NCBI RefSeq assembly: GCF_001940245.1
Contig: NZ_MJIG01000004.1
Span: 558,001 to 622,000 of the forward strand
Direction: 5' to 3'
DNA: 64,000 nt
Origin: Anaerostipes sp. 992a
GTDB taxonomy: Bacteria; Bacillota; Clostridia; Lachnospirales; Lachnospiraceae
Both the position numbers and the translations under genes were made by a program. Below, in pieces: positions 54,536-63,660 of the stretch (its first letter is position 1; every line of letters starts with the position of its first letter). Below the pieces are notes generated by a model that saw only the letters and a list, made by a program, of their open reading frames with translations, made no database searches and was not told the DNA's origin.

Positions 54536-55840
54536 CTAAATCTTTTTATTATCCATGTCAAGCTTGGTTCCCTTTAAATGCGTAATAACCTGCTCAGCAG
54601 CCCGCCCGGAAAATCCACCATGAGTCAGCTCCCAACGAATTGCCTTCTGCTCGATGACTTCCTTCGGCAGATCGATTCCTTCCCGCTCTGCCAATGTATG
54701 TACAATATTTAAAAATTCCTTCTTTACTGGAGAGCCATAGTAGATAGCAACCCCAAAACGAGCAAATAAAGACATCTTCTCCTGCTTCGAATCATTTCCA
54801 TGAATGTCATCACCGATCTTCTTCTGATCATCCCATGTCTCTTTTACCAGATGGCGACGGTTGGATGTGGCATAAATCAATACATTATCTGGTTTAATTT
54901 CCAATCCTCCCTCGATGACAGCTTTTAAATATTTATATTCCAATTCGGATTCCTCAAAAGACAAATCATCCATATAAATGATAAATTTATAATTTCGATC
55001 TTTAATCTGAGCAATGACACTATTCAAATCCTGGAACTGATGCTTATAGATTTCAATCATTCTTAGCCCATCTTTATAATATCGATTCAAGATTGCTTTG
55101 ATGCTGGTTGATTTTCCTGTACCACTATCTCCGTAAAGCAATACATTATTGGCTTTTTTTCCTTCCACAAATGCCTGTGTGTTATCGATCAGCTGCTGCT
55201 TTTGCAGATCATAGCCTACGATATCCTCCAGTTTTACGCTGGAACTATTGACGATCGGTACAATCTTGGCTTCTGCATCCGTATGTTGAATGCGAAATGC
55301 CTTATGAAGACCAAATTTGCCAACACCGTATTCTCCATAAAAGCTGCTGATCTCCTGGCACATGGAATCAATGTCTTCACTGGCCAGCTTCACTGCAAGA
55401 GCATCCATCCTATCTCGCAGCACCTGGTTAAATACAACTCCTTTCGCGGCAGCTGGTATAAATGCATCAAATAGATTTACAAACTCCATACCGATATATT
55501 CTTCGATCTCGTGCCAGTTAAAATCCATATAATACTTGATGATTTCCATATCATGTCTGAGCAGCTGCGTCATGCTTCCTTCCATGGTACCCTTCTTTTC
55601 ACAGAAACGGCTATACGAATTCTCATCATTTGCCAGCAGAAATGTAATATAAATATGCCAAAGATTCCCCCTGAATCCTCTGCTCTGTCCAGCTTCGATC
55701 AAACCGGAAATACCCTGAAAGATTCTCTTTCGTACTTCTGCCTTCTCCATTTTTTTATAGCCATCGATCACCTGACACAAATTAGAAAAAATTTCATCCT
55801 GATTCATGTCACGATAGATCACCATCTCGTATGCTCTCAT
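54536..55840 (-). CDS. DUF815 family AAA+ ATPase
   Basis: 434 residues. After a helical N-domain (1-190), the AAA+ module begins at LEDIVGYDLQKQQL: Walker A LLYGDSGTGKSTSIKA, Walker B FIIYMDDLSFEE, sensor 1 YATSNRRHLV. Matches DUF815, common in clostridia and proteobacteria; role unknown. It is the last gene of the folate-pheA operon. Confidence 0.88.
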   Translation of the reverse strand: MRAYEMVIYRDMNQDEIFSNLCQVIDGYKKMEKAEVRKRIFQGISGLIEAGQSRGFRGNLWHIYITFLLANDENSYSRFCEKKGTMEGSMTQLLRHDMEIIKYYMDFNWHEIEEYIGMEFVNLFDAFIPAAAKGVVFNQVLRDRMDALAVKLASEDIDSMCQEISSFYGEYGVGKFGLHKAFRIQHTDAEAKIVPIVNSSSVKLEDIVGYDLQKQQLIDNTQAFVEGKKANNVLLYGDSGTGKSTSIKAILNRYYKDGLRMIEIYKHQFQDLNSVIAQIKDRNYKFIIYMDDLSFEESELEYKYLKAVIEGGLEIKPDNVLIYATSNRRHLVKETWDDQKKIGDDIHGNDSKQEKMSLFARFGVAIYYGSPVKKEFLNIVHTLAEREGIDLPKEVIEQKAIRWELTHGGFSGRAAEQVITHLKGTKLDMDNKKI

Positions 55841-55856
55841 TGCTTCTGCCTCTTTT

Positions 55857-56993
55857 CTAGTAATTTCCTAATATTTTAAAATCATATACTTCTTCACGAA
55901 TTCCCTTTAATGCGTTCTCCACCTCTGGGTCCATCAGATTCCCCATAACATCAATATAAAATCCATATTCCCAGCGCCGATTTGGCAATGGTCTGGACTC
56001 TAAGTTGGTCATATTGACACTGTTAAAGGTAAAATGTCCCAATATACTATGTAAACTTCCGATTTCATGTTCATCTGGAAGCGAGAAGCTGACACTTACT
56101 TTCTTTGCATCTTTTCGATATAATTTCTTTTTGGAGAAAACAACAAAACGGGTACAGTTGTTAGACTCATGATTGATCTCTCTTGCATAAATCTCCAGTC
56201 CATAGAGTTTTGCTGCTCTTTCACTACAGATTGCCAGATGTCTTTTCAATCCCTCTTCCGACACTTTCTTTGCCGCCATAGCTGTATTAAGAGCCGTTGC
56301 CTTTCCCCATGGATATACGGACAGGAATTTATCACACTGCATCAATGCCTGTGGATGGGAATATACCGTAGTTACCTCACGAAGATTGGTACCTGGCAGT
56401 CCTGCCAGCATGTGCTTACAGGCCACCTGTACTTCTCCTACTACGAATACGTCATGCTCCAAAAGCAGATCATAAATTCCACTGACCGTACCGGCTGAGC
56501 TGTTCTCAATTGGAAGGATTCCATAATCGGCTTTTCCCTCATCCAATGTCACTAATACATCCTTAAATTCCTTTACTGAGAAGTTCTTTACTTCTTCGCC
56601 AAAGAATTTTACCATTGCTTCTTCCTGATAAGCTCCTGGAATTCCCTGATATACCACCGTCGTATTCTGGTCGATTGGCAATTCATCCACTCTTGTAAAA
56701 TGATCCTCGATATAAGTATCTACCTCACCAAGAATACGATACTGATAGCGGCGGCTTAATGACATCAGCTGCATAAACAACTCCTCTACCGCCTGATCAT
56801 ACTTGCTGTCATTCATAACCGCCAATGCTCTGGAAATCTTAGCCTGTTCCCGATTCTTATCTAAAATCTCTTTTCCTTTCCCAATCTTATAGCGGGCAAC
56901 CTCACCTGCACAATCCATGCGCCGTTTAAATAAACGGACAATCTCTTCGTCAATATCGTCGATGTCCGCCCGAATCTCTTCTAACTCTCTCAT
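55857..56993 (-). CDS. pheA: Bifunctional chorismate mutase / prephenate dehydratase
   Basis: Phenylalanine synthesis from chorismate. 378 residues: AroQ-type chorismate mutase (1-85: LEEIRADIDDIDEEIVRLFK), prephenate dehydratase (about 110-285: YQGIPGAYQEEA, PIENSSAGTVSGIYD, NNCTRFVVF), and a C-terminal ACT domain (SLPDEHEIGSLHSILG, LESRPLPNR) for Phe feedback. Its start overlaps the folB-folK stop (ATGA). Confidence 0.97.
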   Translation of the reverse strand: MRELEEIRADIDDIDEEIVRLFKRRMDCAGEVARYKIGKGKEILDKNREQAKISRALAVMNDSKYDQAVEELFMQLMSLSRRYQYRILGEVDTYIEDHFTRVDELPIDQNTTVVYQGIPGAYQEEAMVKFFGEEVKNFSVKEFKDVLVTLDEGKADYGILPIENSSAGTVSGIYDLLLEHDVFVVGEVQVACKHMLAGLPGTNLREVTTVYSHPQALMQCDKFLSVYPWGKATALNTAMAAKKVSEEGLKRHLAICSERAAKLYGLEIYAREINHESNNCTRFVVFSKKKLYRKDAKKVSVSFSLPDEHEIGSLHSILGHFTFNSVNMTNLESRPLPNRRWEYGFYIDVMGNLMDPEVENALKGIREEVYDFKILGNY

Positions 56994-57808
56994 TGTTCTA
57001 ACTCCTCTTTTAATTGTAAAATATTCTTTTTTAATACCGGATGTACAAACTCCGGTGCAATTTCCGCCAGCGGCGTTAAAACGAAATCCCGCAACGGTAT
57101 TTCCTTATGAGGAATGATCAGATCTGCTGTATCCATGATCCAATCATCATAAAATAAGATATCCAGGTCCAACGTCCGCGGTCCCCAATGAATCTCTCTC
57201 TTTCGATCGGCATGTCCTTCTATTTTATGAAGGGCTTCCAAAAGCTCTTCTGGCCACAATACTGTGGAAATCTCAAGACAGGCATTCAGAAAGTCATCCT
57301 GTTCCACCCCTCCATAAGGTGCTGTGATCAGATAATCCGAACATTTTTCCACCTGAATCATCGGATGTTCTTCCAGCTCTTTTAAAGCGCCATCCAGATA
57401 TGCCTTTTTATCTCCCATATTAGAGCCAATGCTTAAATAAACCTTGTGTCTCTTCCTGGTAATCTCTATGGAGACCGTATCAAGTGGCAATCCTACTGGC
57501 GCCCACGGCTTTTTGATCTCAAGCTTCAGCGAAACGATCTCCCTGTATTTCATCAGAAGCATACGGGCCACAGACTCTGCCAGACATTCCAACAGCTGGA
57601 ATGTATGCGTTCTGGCATACTCATGAATACTCTGGCAAACCTCACCATAGTTGATGGAATCCTTTAGATCATCACTGATGCCCGCCTTTCGCATATCCAC
57701 TTCTAACTCCAGAGAAAATAAAAACTTCTGTCCTAATACATTTTCCTCTTTGTATACTCCATGATTCGCATATACTTCCAAATCATAAATTCGAATATAA
57801 TCTGACAT
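56990..57808 (-). CDS. folK: Fused dihydroneopterin aldolase / HPPK (FolB-FolK)
   Basis: 272 residues. FolB domain (1-115: YANHGVYKEENVLGQKF, SINYGEVCQ, ECLAESVARML) and FolK (118-272: LSIGSNMGDKKAYLD, then GPRTLDLDILFYDD). Performs the aldolase and pyrophosphokinase steps of folate synthesis. Such fusions are frequent in Firmicutes. FolE (GTP cyclohydrolase) is not in the window. Confidence 0.95.
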   Translation of the reverse strand: MSDYIRIYDLEVYANHGVYKEENVLGQKFLFSLELEVDMRKAGISDDLKDSINYGEVCQSIHEYARTHTFQLLECLAESVARMLLMKYREIVSLKLEIKKPWAPVGLPLDTVSIEITRKRHKVYLSIGSNMGDKKAYLDGALKELEEHPMIQVEKCSDYLITAPYGGVEQDDFLNACLEISTVLWPEELLEALHKIEGHADRKREIHWGPRTLDLDILFYDDWIMDTADLIIPHKEIPLRDFVLTPLAEIAPEFVHPVLKKNILQLKEELEQ

Positions 57809-57817
57809 TCCTATCTC

Positions 57818-58627
57818 CTATTCCTGATTACAAATAGCCTCTGTCATCTTCAATGCCCGATAATTAGCTTCCACATTATGGACACGGAAAAATCTGCATC
57901 CTGCCATATAGCCCATAACTGTAGTCGCCATAGTTCCTTCCTCTCTCTGGTCCACCGGAAGATCCAGTGTAAGACCGATCATAGACTTTCTGGATGTTCC
58001 GAGAAGAACCGGCACATCAAATTCCTTCATTCTGGAAAGATGCTTCATCATAAGACGATTCTGTGAAAGATCCTTGGCAAAACCAATTCCCGGGTCCAGC
58101 ATGATCTTATCTTTGGAAATTCCTGCCTCTTTAGCCATATCCATCGTTTCTCTCAGATCAGCCATCACATCGTTGATAAAATCGGTATAATCCATCTCTC
58201 TTCGATTATGCATCAGGCAGGCAGATACCTTACTGTCGGCAATTACCTTTGCCATGGTATTATCCCATTTCAGCCCCCAGATGTCATTGATCAGATCTGC
58301 ACCTGCCAAAATTCCTGCCTTTGCCACAGGAGTTTTATAAGTATCCAGTGAAATCACCGTATCAAAATTCTTCTTTACCGCCTCGATGACAGGCACAACC
58401 CTCTGAATCTCCTCTTCATCAGAAATCTTGATATGATTAGGACGGGTAGACTCTCCGCCAATGTCAATAATAGCTGCACCTTCCTTCAGCATTTTCTCCG
58501 TCTGAAAGAGTGCTGCATCCAGTTCATTATAATGTCCGCCATCGGAAAAGGAATCCGGTGTTACATTCAGGATTCCCATAATATATCCTTGTTTTTCTGT
58601 ATCAAATTTTTTCTTGCCAATAATCAT
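57818..58627 (-). CDS. folP: Dihydropteroate synthase
   Basis: 269 residues, TIM barrel. GILNVTPDSFSDGGHY and IDIGGESTRPNH at the N-terminus, LDPGIGFAKDLSQN and VLLGTSRKSMIG later. Joins pABA with the pterin diphosphate; the sulfonamide target. The start overlaps the HD gene's stop (ATGA). Confidence 0.97.
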   Translation of the reverse strand: MIIGKKKFDTEKQGYIMGILNVTPDSFSDGGHYNELDAALFQTEKMLKEGAAIIDIGGESTRPNHIKISDEEEIQRVVPVIEAVKKNFDTVISLDTYKTPVAKAGILAGADLINDIWGLKWDNTMAKVIADSKVSACLMHNRREMDYTDFINDVMADLRETMDMAKEAGISKDKIMLDPGIGFAKDLSQNRLMMKHLSRMKEFDVPVLLGTSRKSMIGLTLDLPVDQREEGTMATTVMGYMAGCRFFRVHNVEANYRALKMTEAICNQE

Positions 58628-59103
58628 ATCGTCACTCCTGTATTCTTCTTTTCTTCTGACCAGTTACACTCTGCTGATGCTGCACAATCCCTACATGGTC
58701 TGGACAGCTTATCCGCCCGATATAGAAGCTTCTGAAAATCCGTATAGGACTCCCGATAAACCCGATGCCCTAATATAGCCTCTGTAATCTGCCTGATCTC
58801 CTCTGGAAGATAGCCGCAATCCTTTAAAATCCCTTCTGCAAGAAGAGCTCCCTCTATCTCATGTGGAATTCCTCTCGTATACTGGGCTTCCTTTCCTATA
58901 TCATGTAAAAGTGCCGCCGCATAGATCAGATCTTTCGAAACTGGAATTTCTTCCTCCAACGCTAATATATATGCAATTCTTGCGACTGCCAGCAAATGTT
59001 CCCAGTTATGTCTGCAAAACACCCTGTTTTTCTCTGATGTCGCAATGCTTTGCATATATGATTTTAGTTTCTTATGCTCTGCAACCTTTTGATATCGTTC
59101 CAT
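58624..59103 (-). CDS. HD-domain hydrolase in the folate operon
   Basis: 159 residues with HD ligands: CRHNWEHLLAVARIA, AALLHDIGKEAQYT, GIPHEIEGALLAEG, and YRADKLSRPC. The C-terminus has a cysteine group (CRDCAASAEC). Overlaps folC2 by 32 bases and folP by four. The operon has folC, folP, folB and folK but no enzyme for dihydroneopterin triphosphate dephosphorylation, so this hydrolase could fill that step. That is inference. Confidence 0.75.
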   Translation of the reverse strand: MERYQKVAEHKKLKSYMQSIATSEKNRVFCRHNWEHLLAVARIAYILALEEEIPVSKDLIYAAALLHDIGKEAQYTRGIPHEIEGALLAEGILKDCGYLPEEIRQITEAILGHRVYRESYTDFQKLLYRADKLSRPCRDCAASAECNWSEEKKNTGVTI

Positions 59104-60388
59104 CTTTTATTAAGTCCTCTGTCTCTTTCATAAATGATAAGGAACCAAATATAAAAATCACATCCTGATCGGATGCCTGTTCAAGTGCCATTTCCACAGC
59201 GTCCTTCACCTTTACCGCAGTATGTACATGCTTATAATATTTCTTTGCACATTCTGTCAATGCCGAAGCCTCCAATGCTCTTGGACTTTCCGGCGTTACC
59301 GTATAGACATCATCGGCATATGGCTCCATGATCTTTAATATTTTTTCATACTCTTTATCCTTTAATACTCCTATTATATAGAAAATCTTTTTATTTGTAA
59401 AATTCTTTTCTAAAAACCTGGATAAGCATTTGGCCGCATCTTCGTTGTGTGCACCATCCCGGATAATCAGAGGAGCACTGCCGATCACCTCTAATCTGCC
59501 CGGCCATCTTGTTCTTCGAAATCCCTCTTCTACCTCAAAGGTTCCCATGCAAAAATACTTTTTCAAACATTCCAGTACCTCTAAGGCTGTTATCGCATTA
59601 TAAATCTGATGCCCGCCCAAAAGAGGAATGGTCATCTTCTCATAATAATGTCCCCGACTGCTTCGATAGGAAAAGCTCTGCTCGTCTATACTCTGGCTCA
59701 ATACGCGCACCTGATTTTGTTGTGCCATCGTAAGTCTGGCATGATTCTTTTCACATACTTGGGCTACCTCTGCATAAATATTCACATCAGATGGATACAA
59801 AACCACATCCGTATCTTCTTTAATAATTCCTGCCTTTTCCCGTGTAATCTCTTCAATGGTATCTCCCAGGAACTGCATATGATCCATACTGATAGAGGCT
59901 ATAATCTCCACCAGTGGTTTTTTTACCACATTGGTAGCATCCAGTCGGCCTCCCATACCGGTTTCTAATAGAACCACATCCACCTTTTCATCCAAAAAAT
60001 AGGAAAAAGCAACTGCTGTCTCCACTTCAAAGCTGGTAGGGTAAGGCAGACCTTCCGCCTCCATCGCATCGGCTGCTTCTTTTACCTTTGTTACCTGACT
60101 GCACAGCTTATCCATAGTAATCCATTGCTCATTGATCTGAAACGCTTCCCTTCGATCAAACAGCACCGGCGAATGGTACCTGCCCGTCCGGTATCCACTT
60201 CTTAACAAAACACTTTCTACCATGGCCAAAATACTTCCCTTACCATTGGTCCCGGCAATATGAATGACTTTTAACTGATCCTGCGGATCCCCAATTCTCT
60301 TTAACAGATTTTTAATGGAATCCAGTCCTAACACGCTTCCATATTTTTTTATTTCGTCTAAATATTCTATTGTTTCCCGACTATTCAT
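59072..60388 (-). CDS. folC: FolC-type synthase, second copy
   Basis: 438 residues from the ATG at 60388 (GGAG eight bases before it). HIAGTNGKGSILAMV, LETGMGGRLDATN, IRDGAHNEDAAKC. Diverged from the copy at 40456, and it is linked to folP/folBK, so it may be the dihydrofolate synthase, the other being the polyglutamylating form. Order follows the antiporter gene by less than 20 bases. Confidence 0.92.
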   Translation of the reverse strand: MNSRETIEYLDEIKKYGSVLGLDSIKNLLKRIGDPQDQLKVIHIAGTNGKGSILAMVESVLLRSGYRTGRYHSPVLFDRREAFQINEQWITMDKLCSQVTKVKEAADAMEAEGLPYPTSFEVETAVAFSYFLDEKVDVVLLETGMGGRLDATNVVKKPLVEIIASISMDHMQFLGDTIEEITREKAGIIKEDTDVVLYPSDVNIYAEVAQVCEKNHARLTMAQQNQVRVLSQSIDEQSFSYRSSRGHYYEKMTIPLLGGHQIYNAITALEVLECLKKYFCMGTFEVEEGFRRTRWPGRLEVIGSAPLIIRDGAHNEDAAKCLSRFLEKNFTNKKIFYIIGVLKDKEYEKILKIMEPYADDVYTVTPESPRALEASALTECAKKYYKHVHTAVKVKDAVEMALEQASDQDVIFIFGSLSFMKETEDLIKDGTISKGCRA

Positions 60389-60406
60389 CTTTCCAACTCC
60401 AATCAT

Positions 60407-61336
60407 CTAAGAAACCAGATTTGCAAAATACACTACGTAACAGGCTAGCATAATGACACCTGCACCACGATCCAATTCTTTTTTTCTTACTGTTAATAAG
60501 AATAACAGCACCACTGCAAAAATGCAAACCATTGCATCGGTATAAAACGCCTCATCAAATGGAATCGGATGGATCAGAGAAACACTTCCAATGACAAATA
60601 AAATATTAAAGAGATTGCTTCCAATAATATTGCCCACTGCAATATCCGCTTTTCCTTTTCTTGCTGCTAATACAGATGTAACCAATTCTGGAAGCGAAGT
60701 TCCAAATGCCACTATGGTCAATCCGATGATACGATCGCTGATTCCAAGTACTGTTGCAATCCCTGTAGCTCCATTGACGGTCAAACGGCTCCCAAACACG
60801 ATTCCTGCCATTCCAAGTATGGTAAGAAACACGAGCCGTGGCATGGTATCCTTCTCAGTCAGTTCTTCCTCATCTTCATTGTCCTGTGTCTTTGAAAGGC
60901 GAAGCAGATATATAAAAAATCCGATAAAGATCAGCCATAGAATAATTCCGTCGATTCTACCCAGCATATGCCCATACACACCAATCATTGCCAAAACAAT
61001 GGAAACTCCGATTACCAATGGCATTTCATACTTTACTGTTGTTCTCTGGATATGAAGGACTGAGAATAGAGATGCAACTCCAAGAATCAGCCATACATTC
61101 ATAATATTGCTTCCCAGTATGTTGCCCACTGTAATGCCGACATTTCCCTTAAACGCAGCAGTCAGACTGACGGCCGCTTCTGGTGCACTGGTTCCAAATG
61201 CTACAATGGTCAGTCCGATCACGATCTGAGGTACATTAAATTTCATTGCGATTTTTGCACTTTGATCTACGAATAGATCTGCACCCTTCATCAATAGAAT
61301 AAAACCTGTCACTAGCAAAATCACATTCCATATCAT
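60407..61336 (-). CDS. CaCA-family Ca2+/Na+ antiporter (YrbG-like)
   Basis: 309 residues, about ten membrane helices in two halves, each with an alpha repeat: VAFGTSAPEAAVSLTAAFKG (about 47-66) and VAFGTSLPELVTSVLAARKG (about 210-229), and GNILGSNIMN/GNIIGSNLFN after each. Exchanges Na+ for Ca2+ in the family. It probably opens the folate operon, perhaps by chance, and lies 11 bases after mntP. Confidence 0.92.
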   Translation of the reverse strand: MIWNVILLVTGFILLMKGADLFVDQSAKIAMKFNVPQIVIGLTIVAFGTSAPEAAVSLTAAFKGNVGITVGNILGSNIMNVWLILGVASLFSVLHIQRTTVKYEMPLVIGVSIVLAMIGVYGHMLGRIDGIILWLIFIGFFIYLLRLSKTQDNEDEEELTEKDTMPRLVFLTILGMAGIVFGSRLTVNGATGIATVLGISDRIIGLTIVAFGTSLPELVTSVLAARKGKADIAVGNIIGSNLFNILFVIGSVSLIHPIPFDEAFYTDAMVCIFAVVLLFLLTVRKKELDRGAGVIMLACYVVYFANLVS

Positions 61337-61347
61337 CGTTCTTCCTC

Positions 61348-61905
61348 CTAAAAAAATAAATGCTGTAGTAGTATCTTCGTTCCTATCCCAATCAATACAA
61401 GCCCGCCAAAAATTTCTGCGCGCTGCTTATATTTTATTCCGAATACATTTCCAATCTTCACCCCCGCCAAAGATATCGCAAAGGTAATCACTCCGATAAC
61501 CGTAATGGCTTTTACAATCGAAACTTTTAAGAACGAAAATGTCACTCCTACCGCCAATGCATCAATACTGGTCGCTATGGCCATCATAAGAATTTCCTTT
61601 AAGGATGTTACACTTTTCACTTCCTCCTCTTCGTGACTCAATCCCTCTTTCAGCATTTCAAATCCTATGATCAACAGCAATATAAATGCGATCCAATGAT
61701 CAAACTCCTGTATCATGGATGCAAACTGACTTCCAAAAATCCATCCAAGCAGGGGCATCAATGCCTGAAATCCTCCGAAAAAAGCTGCCAGCGTAAAGGC
61801 CAGTTTTTTATCCATCTCCTTCATGGCCAGCCCTCTGCAGATCGACACCGCAAAAGCATCCATTGCAAGTCCTACTGCAATCAAAAACAATTCCATTAAA
61901 TTCAT
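61348..61905 (-). CDS. mntP: Manganese efflux pump MntP
   Basis: 185 residues, six membrane helices in two DUF204 repeats (GLAMDAFAVSICRGLAM near residue 13; ATSIDALAVGVTFSF near 111). The paired Asp residues are metal ligands in the family. It is under a manganese riboswitch, which agrees with the function. GGAGG precedes the ATG. Confidence 0.95.
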   Translation of the reverse strand: MNLMELFLIAVGLAMDAFAVSICRGLAMKEMDKKLAFTLAAFFGGFQALMPLLGWIFGSQFASMIQEFDHWIAFILLLIIGFEMLKEGLSHEEEEVKSVTSLKEILMMAIATSIDALAVGVTFSFLKVSIVKAITVIGVITFAISLAGVKIGNVFGIKYKQRAEIFGGLVLIGIGTKILLQHLFF

Positions 61906-61995
61906 CTTTTACTTCCTCCATTCCAACCCATTTTTGAAATATGTAATGTCCAAAAAAATCTCACACTCATATAGGGAACGAATTTTCTTATATGG

Positions 61996-62053
61996 CAAAA
62001 ACAAAATGAGACTCATGCATGCCCGGACTTCCAGACATACATGAGTCTCATTC
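61996..62053 (-). terminator. Riboswitch-controlled intrinsic terminator upstream of mntP
   Basis: AATGAGACTCATG and CATGAGTCTCATT (62040-62052 with 62005-62017) start a stem of about 22 bp with loop AAG, then TTTTGTTTTTG on the minus strand. The 5' arm contains the 3' strand of aptamer P1. Confidence 0.9.
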
Positions 62054-62138
62054 TTTAAGATTTGCCAGACTGTGCTCTCCACTGTCATGATGTTGACAAA
62101 CCACGTACTAGTCGTACGCAAACTACTCCCTCATGAGA
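62036..62138 (-). promoter_or_regulatory. Manganese-sensing yybP-ykoY riboswitch for mntP
   Basis: In the 367-base gap 61906-62272, the minus strand carries GAGGGAGTAG (62123-62132), GTCAACATCATGACA and CAGTCTGGCAAATC, matching the yybP-ykoY fold as known. P1 would form between CATGAG (62130-62135) and CTCATG (62040-62045). This pairing excludes the terminator hairpin, so Mn2+ binding should turn mntP on. Confidence 0.88.
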
Positions 62139-62148
62139 TATTTTTATC

Positions 62149-62178
62149 ATTATACTGGATAATAGCTTCCTTTGTCAA
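62149..62178 (-). promoter_or_regulatory. Promoter for the mntP riboswitch transcript
   Basis: TTGACA (62173-62178), 18 bases, TATAAT (62149-62154) on the minus strand: both hexamers are perfect consensus. Transcription would start a few bases before the aptamer. Confidence 0.9.
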
Positions 62179-62272
62179 TTATATTTCAATACAACTGAAA
62201 ATTGAAAACGAGATACAAAAATGTATCCCGTTCCCATAAATAATATATATGAAATTGAAAAATTGAAGGCTT

Positions 62273-62611
62273 TTATAGTGCCTGACGGCCTGTTTCTCCT
62301 GTACGGATACGAACTGCATCTTCTACTTCCCGGATAAAAATCTTACCATCTCCATAAGATCCTGTTGCCAACTGTTCTTCAATGGCAGACACTACTTTAT
62401 CCACATCCTCTTTCTGAACTGCAATATCACCTTTCATATATGGAAGAAGATTTACATTTTGTTTTACGCCACGATACATCTTTACATATCCTTTCTGGCG
62501 TCCATATCCCATAATATTCGTAAGATTTAATCCACCTACATCCAACTTCCGTACACATTCTTCTAAATCATTTAATCTCTCTGGTCTAAATACCACCTGA
62601 ACCATTTTCAT
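62273..62611 (-). CDS. PII nitrogen regulatory protein
   Basis: 112 residues, the PII fold: GYGRQKGYVKMYRGVK (T-loop), GSYGDGKIFIREVEDAVRIRTGE (B and C loops). The T-loop position of Tyr51, uridylylated in E. coli GlnB, is Gln here (RGVKQN), so that modification cannot occur. Gln39, Lys90-type and Arg residues for ATP and 2-oxoglutarate appear kept. The nearby gene is type III glutamine synthetase, a possible target. No amtB is adjacent. Confidence 0.92.
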   Translation of the reverse strand: MKMVQVVFRPERLNDLEECVRKLDVGGLNLTNIMGYGRQKGYVKMYRGVKQNVNLLPYMKGDIAVQKEDVDKVVSAIEEQLATGSYGDGKIFIREVEDAVRIRTGETGRQAL

Positions 62612-62624
62612 ATTTTAATCATCT

Positions 62625-62672
62625 CCTTAGAAAAAAAGAAAGGCGCTCTGAATATTATTCAAAACGCCTTTG
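62625..62672 (-). terminator. Intrinsic terminator after the deacetylase gene
   Basis: AAAGGCG...CGCCTTT (62639-62645 with 62665-62671), with an inner GAAT/ATTC pairing. On the minus strand it is followed by CTTTTTTTC. About 40 bases after the deacetylase stop. Confidence 0.85.
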
Positions 62673-62711
62673 TCTTACTGATTTAGAGTTTACATGATTT
62701 CTACCCATTTG

Positions 62712-63500
62712 TCAATACTCATTTTGTTCTTTTATCGATACATGATGAATAGCCTGGGTACGCTCAGAAATAGCCCGCAATTCATATCCCTGTTCCCGCA
62801 GCGCCTTGATCAGATCTGGCAAGGCTTCCACCGTATGCCCCGCCTCTGCAAGATCATGCATCAGAATGATCACCGGACTTTGTCCATGAATATCCTTTAG
62901 GATATTCTCATTTAATATCTGTGGTGACACACGAAAGTTAATGGCATCTCCACTTAGTGCATTCCAGTCATAATATTGGTATCCCTGGTCGTTGATCCAT
63001 TGAATATACGGCTTAATATTTCCCGCAACAGAATTACTGCTTCCTCCCGGAAAACGAAATACCTTCGGATGCACTCCTGTTACCTGATAAAGATATTTTT
63101 CCAACTTTTTGATATCCCTGGAAAAAGCAGATACATTGCTATAGATTTCTTTATAATCATGACTATACGAATGCATGCCAAGAGTATGACCTTCTTCCAC
63201 AATTCGTTGATACCGCCGCCTGGACAGCTTGCCTTCCTTACCCACAACAAAAAAAGTAGCTTTCACCTTCTCCTCTTTTAAAACATCCAAAATCTCATCC
63301 GTACTCTCCGATGGTCCATCATCAAAGGTTAGATATGCATATTTACTTCCCGCATTGGCATTGCTGGCAATCCATTCTTCTATTTTTGCATCTTTTTGTC
63401 CTGCTAGCAAAAGCCCCGCCGTCCTTCCCGCCTGTAAACCTGCAGCCCCGATCAATGCACCGATGCCTGTAAGCAGGATGAGCAACCATCTTTTTGACAT
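62712..63500 (-). CDS. Polysaccharide deacetylase family protein
   Basis: 262 residues from the ATG at 63500 (MSKRWLLILLTG), with GGAAGGG before it. A start at 63686 is in frame but would cross the upstream terminator. Signal anchor (LLILLTGIGALIGAAGLQA), then NodB domain: YLTFDDGPSESTDEIL (metal Asp), LGMHSYSHDYK (His-x3-His), FRFPGGSSN and LMHDLAEA. Likely acts on peptidoglycan or chitin-like sugars at the cell surface; PdaA-like spore cortex role is possible. Confidence 0.88.
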   Translation of the reverse strand: MSKRWLLILLTGIGALIGAAGLQAGRTAGLLLAGQKDAKIEEWIASNANAGSKYAYLTFDDGPSESTDEILDVLKEEKVKATFFVVGKEGKLSRRRYQRIVEEGHTLGMHSYSHDYKEIYSNVSAFSRDIKKLEKYLYQVTGVHPKVFRFPGGSSNSVAGNIKPYIQWINDQGYQYYDWNALSGDAINFRVSPQILNENILKDIHGQSPVIILMHDLAEAGHTVEALPDLIKALREQGYELRAISERTQAIHHVSIKEQNEY

Positions 63501-63544
63501 ACTATCCCTTCCATATTTCTTTTTTCTGCCTTTAGGATATGCCA

Positions 63545-63588
63545 AAACAAAAAAAATATACCGCACACCTTTCGGCATGCGGTATATA
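63545..63588 (-). terminator. Intrinsic terminator after the glutamine synthetase gene
   Basis: ATATACCGCA and TGCGGTATAT (63556-63565, 63578-63587), with inner ATGCC.. pairing, then eight T residues on the minus strand. Together with the start at 63500 it sets the deacetylase gene's limit. Confidence 0.9.
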
Positions 63589-63660
63589 CATAAATAATCT
63601 GAGTACGTTTTCTTTCTCAACTGCCTATTCACATAGAGACAGGAGACAACTACTGGAAAA

